Below are positions 3,983-9,180 of a stretch of DNA of 9,180 bases, piece by piece. Position numbers and translations under genes: made by a program. Under the pieces are notes generated by a model that was given only the letters and a program-made list of their open reading frames with translations, did no database searches and was not told where the DNA came from. The stretch is from an uncultured Haloferula sp. (lineage in GTDB: Bacteria; Verrucomicrobiota; Verrucomicrobiae; Verrucomicrobiales; Akkermansiaceae): NCBI GenBank assembly GCA_946885645.1, contig CAMPGU010000162.1, positions 1 to 9,180 on the forward strand. The letters are read 5' to 3'. The stretch's first letter is position 1, and every line of letters starts with the position of its first letter.

Positions 3983-6613
3983 TTATTTTCGATGGGCTTC
4001 ATCCAGAAGTTCGCACGGAGCGGAGAAAGAAGCTTTGTTTCCTGACGCACAGGCAGCAGTCATTTGAAGTTTCAGTGCGGCTGAACGAAGGAGGGGGGGG
4101 AGTATCCTGCTTGTGAGGCCGGCAACTGCGCAGATGCAGCATAAGCCGCCAGGACCAAGAGCTACATATCCATCCGCGTATATTCGCATGAAAGCAATAC
4201 CACCCAACAAATCCAAATTCCCAACAGGGTTATTATCGGCAAAAACATATAAATTGAATCCCCCTTCTTCCCCGATGGGATCCCTTGAGATCCATCTTCC
4301 CAAAGCCGGGTGGTAATAGCGGTAGCCGTAGTTGTAGAGACCGCTTTCCGCGTCGATGAATTCTCCGTGGAAGAGCCAGTTCCACGCCACCGTACTACTT
4401 GAGCGCGCTCCAAAGCTGGAGTCCATGGTCTGTGCCTCCCCGAACGCATCGTACCCGTAACGTTCGTCCACCACGCCCGAGGCGTCGGTGATCGCCACCG
4501 GGTCGAGGTAGTCGCGCAAGACATAGCGCGTTTCGTCGAGTGACGCGCTCACCGTGCGCTTGCGGCGGATCAGGTTCCAGCGGTCGAAGGGACTGTAGAC
4601 CTGTTGGGCCTTGATCGTCCCGGAGGCCCGTTCCTCGATCGCCCGCCATTGCATGTCGTAGTAGTAGGCTCGCGTCCCGGCGGAATTGGTCTTCGTGATC
4701 CGTCTGGTCCGTGCGTCGTAGACGAACGCGCCGACCAGAGTGCCGCCGTCCTGGATCTCCACCAGCCGGTTCCAGGCGTCCCACTTGCAGGTGTAGGCCT
4801 TGGTCCAATCGGCCGGGGCGGGCATCGTCGTCATGTTGCCCGCTCCGTCATAGGCGGGCTGGACCACGCTGGTCGGCCCGGAGATGGAGAGGATCTCATT
4901 CGCCTCGTTGTGGCTGCGGCCTTGGGTCAACGCCGGGGACTGCGCATGGTAATTCCGCCAGTTGCCGGTCTCGTCGAAGGCGAACAGCTCCTGCTGCTGG
5001 CGCGTCGCCGGGGTGATCCCGGTGTAAGGCGGGCCGCTGGCCGGCGTGAGTTCGCCGCGCTCGTGCTGCCGTACCTGGCGCAGGGCGTCGTACCAGTAAT
5101 AATTGTCCTGGGTCGCGACCGACATGGCATGAGCTTTCACGTCCTTCCGCCAGACTATGTCACCGGTGGCGTTCCGTCCATACTTCGATTCCACCAGCAC
5201 GTTGGCTCCGGATTTCCAGAGGGTTGCCACGATCCGTCCGAAGCGGTCGTAGCCGGAATAGGCGTTTGCCGAATTGCCATAGGTGAGTTCGGTGTTCGCT
5301 GCGGCGTTGTATTTCTGGGCGACGACCATTCCGAGACCGACGTAACGCCAGGAAGAGAGCGTGCTACCACTTTCCCGGATCTCGTCGATCCGGCTGATGG
5401 AGTCGGCCATCTGCGTCGCGTAGGCGTAGTCGATCATTGCGGCCGATGCCGTTCCCACATGCGGGTATTTGACCGATACCGGCCGGGTGGTATTGGCGCT
5501 GCCGTCCGCATAGCCATATCCGACCTTGAGGCTCATCGTGGTATTCACACCGCCCGCATGTTCTTGGTATTCCGCCACCGGCTGGTTGAAGCCGTTGTAT
5601 TCCCATACAACCTCGTTGAGCTTGGTCGTGCCCGCCGTGTCATAGCTGGTGGCCCGGATCCGGAGCAGGCGCTCGTTGTAGCCGTTCTCCAGCTTGCCGA
5701 CGGCATTGTTCACCCCGGTCCCGAAGGCGGTGACCGTGTCGGCCAGGAGGCGGCCGAGCTTGTCGTAGCTGAAGCTCCGCGCCGTGCCGAGCTGGTCGGT
5801 CTGGCCGGTCGGCTGGAGCTGCCGGTTGTAAGCATAGGTCACCGGGTTGGCCGCGTCCGGGAAGAGCTTCTGATAGACCAGCCGCTTGCTGTAGAGGGCG
5901 GATCCGTTGGTGGGGTTCACCCCGTAGATCCACTCGGTGACCTGCTGGCCGGTTTCCGCGTTCTCGCTGATCAGTTTCTTGAGCCAGCCGTCGGAGGTGT
6001 ATTGGTAACGGGTGGTGCGGACATCCACCGAAGCCGGTGCCGAGGAACTCGACGAGCTGCTGCTGGAAGACGAGCTTTCCGGGCAATTCTCGACCAGCGT
6101 GATCAGGCACGAGGCCTTGTCCCAGGTCCGGCAGGTGTGGATGCCCGCCGGATCGGTCTCGCGGGTGATGTTGCCCAGGGAATCGTAGCGGTAGGAAATC
6201 ACCGTCGGCTGGATGGCCAGGCCGCTGCGCGGCGGGATAGTCGCGGAGCGTATCCAGCCGGATCCATCGTTGGTCCCGTAATTCGCGGTGGCTTGGGCGC
6301 GGCCAAGGGCGTCGGGGTAGCTTGCCACATAACCGACCCGTGCCTTGGGCTGGGCACCCGGGGTCTGGAGGGCTCCGGTGCCGGTGGCGTCATCGTAGCG
6401 CTGCCGCGTAACCGTCGAGACGAGGTTGCTGGCCGCATCGAAGGTGTTTTCGATTTGCTCCATGACGATCGCCGCGCTCAGGTCCGCCAGCACCGCGAAG
6501 GCAAGCGCCGGGGAAGACGACGAACTCGAGGACTGCGAGGACGAGCTGGAGGCCGAAACCGATGAGGACGAGGACGAGGAAGATGCCGTATCATAAGCCC
6601 GGTATACCTTCAC
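3983..6613 (-). CDS. RHS/YD-repeat protein, N-terminally truncated, with variable C-terminal tip
   Basis: This 876-residue RHS core protein belongs to a family that forms a cocoon-like shell of YD repeats around a C-terminal toxic or variable tip, usually exported to the cell surface or delivered to neighbours. YD-type repeats run throughout, for example YRYDSLGNI (~141-149), FSYDKLGRLL, AYDGAGNMT, FVYDARTRRI and YGYDAFGEA. The core boundary is intact: 'YNYGYRYYHPALGRWISRDPIGEEGGFNLYVFADNNPVGNLDLLG' ends near residue 804. Residues 805-876 form a tip with 'GGLCCICAVAG' that matches no toxin I know and lies in lower-GC DNA. Two regions of serine runs (residues 11-34 and 180-191) look like linkers. 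The frame starts at GTG 6613 with 'VKVYRAYDTA', which reads like the middle of an RHS protein. There is no signal peptide, PAAR or membrane domain, and full-length relatives are usually well over 1,000 residues. The 5' part is therefore probably lost and expression is doubtful. A 653-codon plus-strand frame opposite is an antisense shadow. Confidence 0.85.
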   Translation of the reverse strand: MKVYRAYDTASSSSSSSSVSASSSSSQSSSSSSSPALAFAVLADLSAAIVMEQIENTFDAASNLVSTVTRQRYDDATGTGALQTPGAQPKARVGYVASYPDALGRAQATANYGTNDGSGWIRSATIPPRSGLAIQPTVISYRYDSLGNITRETDPAGIHTCRTWDKASCLITLVENCPESSSSSSSSSSSSAPASVDVRTTRYQYTSDGWLKKLISENAETGQQVTEWIYGVNPTNGSALYSKRLVYQKLFPDAANPVTYAYNRQLQPTGQTDQLGTARSFSYDKLGRLLADTVTAFGTGVNNAVGKLENGYNERLLRIRATSYDTAGTTKLNEVVWEYNGFNQPVAEYQEHAGGVNTTMSLKVGYGYADGSANTTRPVSVKYPHVGTASAAMIDYAYATQMADSISRIDEIRESGSTLSSWRYVGLGMVVAQKYNAAANTELTYGNSANAYSGYDRFGRIVATLWKSGANVLVESKYGRNATGDIVWRKDVKAHAMSVATQDNYYWYDALRQVRQHERGELTPASGPPYTGITPATRQQQELFAFDETGNWRNYHAQSPALTQGRSHNEANEILSISGPTSVVQPAYDGAGNMTTMPAPADWTKAYTCKWDAWNRLVEIQDGGTLVGAFVYDARTRRITKTNSAGTRAYYYDMQWRAIEERASGTIKAQQVYSPFDRWNLIRRKRTVSASLDETRYVLRDYLDPVAITDASGVVDERYGYDAFGEAQTMDSSFGARSSSTVAWNWLFHGEFIDAESGLYNYGYRYYHPALGRWISRDPIGEEGGFNLYVFADNNPVGNLDLLGGIAFMRIYADGYVALGPGGLCCICAVAGLTSRILPPLLRSAALKLQMTAACASGNKASFSAPCELLDEAHRK
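4093..4100 (-). repeat. Homopolymer tract C8 (coding strand) in the RHS tip
   Basis: Eight G on the plus strand are eight C in the coding sense, within 'ILPPLL' of the tip. Loss of one base would end the protein about eight residues later. Gain of one would give a different ~30-residue end containing CCLCVRK before a stop. Tracts of this length can slip in replication, but a sequencing error is the competing explanation. Confidence 0.6.
6041..6076 (-). repeat. Run of 12 serine codons in the RHS gene
   Basis: Twelve consecutive Ser codons (residues 180-191) use a mixture of AGC, AGT, TCG, TCC and TCT, so the DNA is not a simple microsatellite and the amino-acid run itself seems to be maintained. 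It separates two YD-repeat blocks and probably forms a flexible linker. Confidence 0.8.
6512..6583 (-). repeat. Serine-rich segment near the RHS 5' end
   Basis: Residues 11-34 consist of Ser runs of eight, five and seven, interrupted by V-S-A and Q. Here TCC and TCG dominate, so unlike the 12-Ser run the DNA is a near-repeat and could vary in length. It lies immediately next to the presumed truncation point of the gene. Confidence 0.8.
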
Positions 6614-6801
6614 CGCCCGAAGCGCTTGTGGACGAGGTAGATCGGAGCACCTCGGTCTTGAAGTGCAGCAGTTGTTCCGGGCAGGGAACCCGTCTCACTC
6701 CATCAGGCCACCGGATGATCTGCGGCGGCTGTGACGGCACCGGCATCGCCAAACAGGAGCCGGAGTGTATCTACTGCGGCGGGAGCGGCAGAGTCCAATA
6801 A
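6583..6801 (+). CDS. Small Cys-rich protein with DnaJ-type zinc-finger units
   Basis: A 72-residue product contains three CxxCxGxG units in its last 46 residues: CSSCSGQG, CGGCDGTG and CIYCGGSG. This is the signature of the DnaJ central zinc-binding domain, which in full has four units and binds two zinc ions; three units here leave one site incomplete. ATG 6583 has a purine run (AGGA at 6571-6574) eight bases upstream, but this start and its first ~10 codons lie antisense to the RHS 5' end. Alternatively translation begins at GTG 6628, just inside the flank, giving 57 residues and keeping all cysteines. The gene may also be the 3' remnant of a longer gene cut at the junction. It has the same orientation as the AAA fragment at 3596, on the other side of the RHS block. 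It is probably a cytoplasmic zinc-binding protein; no J-domain is present. Confidence 0.6.
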   Translation: MPYHKPGIPSPPEALVDEVDRSTSVLKCSSCSGQGTRLTPSGHRMICGGCDGTGIAKQEPECIYCGGSGRVQ

Positions 6802-6960
6802 AGGAGACGACGGGCTGGATAGGCTGTCCACCCACCTCCGGGAAAGTATTCATCGTTGTCGGGGAGGCTCTCCCCGCTCCCCGCCTGAGAGAGTCGGCGG
6901 CGGACAAGCTGGTCCGAGTAATCCAGCCGCTGCGCGCTGTCCTGACACCTAGCTGTTCGA
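6802..6960 (+). other. Spacer before terminator, with a short hairpin
   Basis: CGGGGAG (6860-6866) and CTCCCCG (6870-6876) form a perfect 7-bp stem with a 3-base loop and no T-run. The plus frame from 6765 runs through this region with somewhat protein-like composition, but it overlaps the Cys-rich gene in another frame and then runs through the terminator, so I do not call a gene. Confidence 0.35.
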
Positions 6961-7010
6961 GGCATCCCCGGAACCCCATGGGTTCCGGGGATGCCTTGCT
7001 TCTTTTTTGC
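6961..7010 (+). terminator. Strong intrinsic terminator
   Basis: A perfect 16-bp stem, GGCATCCCCGGAACCC (6961-6976) paired with 6980-6995, has a CAT loop and is followed by a T-rich stretch with six T in a row. The T-run lies only on the plus-strand side, so it stops rightward transcription. The nearest upstream plus-strand gene is the Cys-rich ORF, whose stop is 159 bp away. This supports rightward transcription through that ORF. Confidence 0.85.
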
Positions 7011-7660
7011 TGGCAGATCATCATAGAATCCGCACGGACGGGTCTTGATGGAGGAGAACATCGGCAAGCAGAAGTCGGGGTTCCCGTTGCGGGGCGCAAC
7101 CCCTCGAATAGGAACGGGCCAAAGCCGGATCTGTCGAAGCTGCCCCTAAAACTGAGTCGGAACACCCGATGATTCGGCCAAAGTCCGTTCCAGTGTGGTT
7201 CGCCGCAGAAACCGGCGCCTGAGGCGGTAACCATCGTCCTCGCAAGCCCACCGCTCGCCGGGCCAATCTTATGAGTGCTTGATCAGGACTCAGACTCCGC
7301 AACAAGGTCAGCCCCACTTTGGCCGCAGTTGCACAAAAGCGGACAAGTAGCTCAAGGCTATAGTCGAGTCCGCCGCGGCCCCTGCAAACCCCTTGCAGGA
7401 ACCGCGACGAACAATGCTCTTTCGGCCCAGGAACCTCGAACCCAATAAGGCCCTTCCGTCGAAAGGCATTTGACCTCCAGGAGAATCACATCCTCGCCGG
7501 CCTAGTAGGAAGAAGTCCTCAAAGCCGCCGCTGAACACAAAAAAGGGTCTCCCCCGAGCTGCCGCCCAATCGCGTGTCGCCTTCCTGCAGCGGTCTCCAT
7601 CCGTGCCAGCCTTCTCCCGGGCGTGAACCTGCTCGCAGTCGCACATGTTGTTAGTCGGTT
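7011..7660. other. Long stretch without a supported gene
   Basis: About 650 bp in which frames are open on both strands but none is convincing. The best is a 118-codon minus frame at 7308-7664 that begins inside the stop of the BNR-4-like gene. It has no recognisable domain, and a large hairpin (7374-7406) interrupts it. No T-run terminator is visible for the minus-strand gene that ends at 7661. It may hold extragenic repeats or decayed coding DNA. Confidence 0.45.
7374..7406. repeat. Compound hairpin, REP-like
   Basis: An inner stem CCTGCAA/TTGCAGG (7381-7387 and 7393-7399) with an ACCCC loop is extended, across a 2x2 internal loop, by CGCGG/CCGCG (7374-7378 and 7402-7406). This gives twelve base pairs in 33 bases. 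Without a T-run on either side it is unlikely to be a terminator. It sits about 255 bp beyond the 3' end of the minus-strand gene. Confidence 0.55.
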
Positions 7661-9180
7661 TCACTCGACGGCCACCCGGAAGAAGCAGCGCGTCGAGCCC
7701 TGGTAGCTGCCTTGGAGTATCAAGGGCACAGGCGAACCTCCTGTGCCCAGCCCGTTGACCGGGGTTCCTATGTCCTCCCAGTCGTTGGGACCGAGTGTGG
7801 CGGAGGATTGCAGCCTGTAATCGTGCCCGGCGTGTGAATCGATGGTGACCGACGCCGTGCCGGCATTGAAGTCGAAGTCCCGTATGACAAGGCCCTCGCC
7901 CGGAAAGAGGACGCTGCCGTAGTTGGTGAAGGCGGGCATTTCGCCGGTGTAGGTGAGCAAGTCGAGGAAGCCGTTGTTGGTGAAGGTGCCCTCGAACACG
8001 GGTGCGGTGCTTCCTTTCAGAATCAAGGTGCCGTCGTTGACGATGTCGCCGTAAGGGGTGGCGTCATCGGTCAGGCTGGTGGATTCCCCGGTCGCGACGC
8101 GCAGATTCGGGAGCACGCGGGCCACGCCGATCCCATCGTAGGCGACCGACGACGGCGCATCGTCGATGAAGACCTCGATCGCCGCGCCACCAGCTACGGT
8201 CTTGCGGCCAATGTAGCCGCGATAGAGAGCGGTGCCCTTGTCCGCCCACAACGTTTCGACCGTGCCGCTGAAATGTGCGGCCTCCGCCTGTTGGGACGAT
8301 GCGCGGCGGAAGTTGAGCATGCCGTTCTCCGTGAGCCCCGCGGCGATCCGCCAGTCACCGGCCGCGGGTGGCGATACGAAGTAGGCGAAGACATCGTAGG
8401 TGCCATCGGCAAGGCCGGTGATGCGGGTCTTTAACGCCGGGGCGTTCTCGGCGGGTGTGAGTTCGGTGGAGGAAAAGTTCGCGACATAGGCGCTGCCCCC
8501 GTTTCCGCCGATGCCCGTGCGCGTGTGCCACTGGTCGTCGGCGCTGCTGCCGGTCGTCGCGTCGGGACCGGACAGGGTCATCGGAGAACCGTCCGACAAG
8601 GTGGTGTTGGACGGCGCGGCATCGTGATAGGCGATGGTGCCGATCTTGAAATCCGGATCAAGGATCATGCCGACGACCGAGAGGTCGTAGTCGCGCTGCC
8701 ACGGGTAATCGCCGCGCCACCACAGCAAGGCAGTATGATCGGCGTCCCAGCTCGGGATGATGGGCCGGGCGTTGTCCACGGTGGAGTCGAAGGTGAGCTG
8801 GGTCCAGGTCCACGTCGCGCCTTGGTCGGCGGTCTTGCCTTGGAAGATCTCGCGCTTCTTCGACGCGAACGCCGCGTCCGTCCCCGGATGGATGGCGGTG
8901 GAGATGTAGATCGTGTCCGTCTTGTCCGGATGAATGCAGCCGATACCGGTGTAGTCCTGTTCGCCGGCGTGGAAGAGCTCGCCGTTCTTCCCCAGCTCGG
9001 TAGTGAGCCACGCGGCGCCATCGAAGCGCCCGTGGAAGATCCGGTGATCGTTCGCACCCGCATGGCCGTCCGTGATGGTATTACCGTAGCGGGTCGTGAA
9101 GAGGATGACCGGACGGCCTCCGGCATCAAGCTCGAGCTCAGATGTCCAGCCGTGGTGGTAGCTCGTGGCGGCGACGCCTG
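7661..9180 (-). CDS. BNR-4 (sialidase-like) secreted protein, 5' end beyond window
   Basis: The frame is open from the right edge to TGA 7661-7663, giving 505 visible residues; the start lies outside. The BNR-4 sialidase-like propeller fills visible residues 1 to ~187. It includes an Asp-box-like 'TADQGATWTWTQL', 'DTIYISTAIHPGTD' and 'STVDNARPIIPSWDADHTALLWWRGDYPWQRDYDLSVVG', the arrangement I associate with PF15892 proteins and some polysaccharide lyases. Residues ~190-355 form a beta-rich module (ITGLADGTYDVFAYF...), possibly carbohydrate-associated. Residues ~356-505 carry a repeat-like 'NDGTLILKG..FTNNGFLD' part and the tail 'YRLQSSATL..W..IGTPVNG..CFFRVAVE', common at the ends of exported Verrucomicrobiota proteins. 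It probably binds or degrades polysaccharide outside the cell; the substrate and catalytic type cannot be read. The first potential start inside the window is GTG 8779, but homology clearly extends upstream of it, so that codon is not the true start. Confidence 0.8.
   Translation of the reverse strand, partial: GVAATSYHHGWTSELELDAGGRPVILFTTRYGNTITDGHAGANDHRIFHGRFDGAAWLTTELGKNGELFHAGEQDYTGIGCIHPDKTDTIYISTAIHPGTDAAFASKKREIFQGKTADQGATWTWTQLTFDSTVDNARPIIPSWDADHTALLWWRGDYPWQRDYDLSVVGMILDPDFKIGTIAYHDAAPSNTTLSDGSPMTLSGPDATTGSSADDQWHTRTGIGGNGGSAYVANFSSTELTPAENAPALKTRITGLADGTYDVFAYFVSPPAAGDWRIAAGLTENGMLNFRRASSQQAEAAHFSGTVETLWADKGTALYRGYIGRKTVAGGAAIEVFIDDAPSSVAYDGIGVARVLPNLRVATGESTSLTDDATPYGDIVNDGTLILKGSTAPVFEGTFTNNGFLDLLTYTGEMPAFTNYGSVLFPGEGLVIRDFDFNAGTASVTIDSHAGHDYRLQSSATLGPNDWEDIGTPVNGLGTGGSPVPLILQGSYQGSTRCFFRVAVE

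Noticed and set aside
4604..6565. 653-codon open frame on the plus strand
   Set aside because: It is exactly antisense to the RHS core, which has clear YD repeats. Its own translation is Gly/Arg/Val-rich without domains, as expected from GC-rich antisense.
3983..6613. RHS block as a transposon
   Set aside because: No transposase, no terminal inverted repeats and no exact target duplication were seen. Only a weak similarity between the junctions was found, reported as a finding.
6765..7172. 135-codon plus-strand ORF
   Set aside because: It overlaps the Cys-rich gene in another frame and reads through a perfect intrinsic terminator. Its middle part looks somewhat protein-like but is not enough for a call.
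7308..7664. 118-codon minus-strand ORF after the BNR-4-like gene
   Set aside because: No domain, start overlapping the preceding stop, and a large hairpin inside the frame. Kept only as unassigned sequence.
8658..9129. Minus-strand ORFs of 117 and 154 codons near the right edge
   Set aside because: They are other-frame shadows. The frame continuous with the BNR-4-like gene is open to the window end and gives the expected propeller motifs.

Overview
The window looks like a GC-rich accessory region from a Verrucomicrobiota-type bacterium (Luteolibacter-like is my guess). Three things point that way: an RHS/YD-repeat protein with internal poly-serine runs, a BNR-4-type sialidase-like protein ending in a 'YRLQSS..W..IGTPVNG..FFRV' tail, and start codons that mostly lack a clear Shine-Dalgarno. 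The lineage is inferred from recall of such proteins, not from a search.

Layout. Positions 1-622 hold no convincing gene, but do hold a G-run cluster and an inverted repeat. Positions 623-2114 (+) carry two adjacent genes that together encode three diverged copies of one ~115-residue domain: two copies fused in the first protein, one in the second. They resemble the DUF6878 fold in pattern only. A small XRE-type HTH regulator (2125-2373, -) converges on them with a 10 bp gap and has a 7+8+7 inverted repeat in its own leader. A secreted ~20 kDa protein of unknown function (2627-3181, +) is divergent from the regulator.

Positions ~3840-6613 are a mosaic. On the minus strand lies an RHS core protein that lacks the N-terminal part expected of the family, keeps the C-terminal core-boundary motif, and ends in a 72-residue tip of lower GC. 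A CxxC/CxxC zinc-ribbon ORF starts 13 bp downstream of it. This block is flanked by genes of the opposite strand: on the left the first ~80 codons of an AAA ATPase that breaks off after Walker A, and on the right a short Cys-rich ORF with three CxxCxGxG units. The simplest reading is that a fragment of an RHS locus (core plus tip plus downstream gene) was recombined into, or next to, older plus-strand genes, leaving truncated genes at both junctions.

Right of the block are a strong plus-strand intrinsic terminator (6961-7010), about 650 bp with no convincing gene but a long compound hairpin (7374-7406), and then the 3' part of a minus-strand BNR-4-like secreted protein that runs off the right edge (7661-9180).

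The genes do not form one pathway. The RHS block suggests a contact-dependent toxin or antigen-variation locus that has been rearranged. The three-copy domain genes and the regulator form a second, uncharacterised unit. No tRNA, rRNA, CRISPR array or recognisable transposase was seen.
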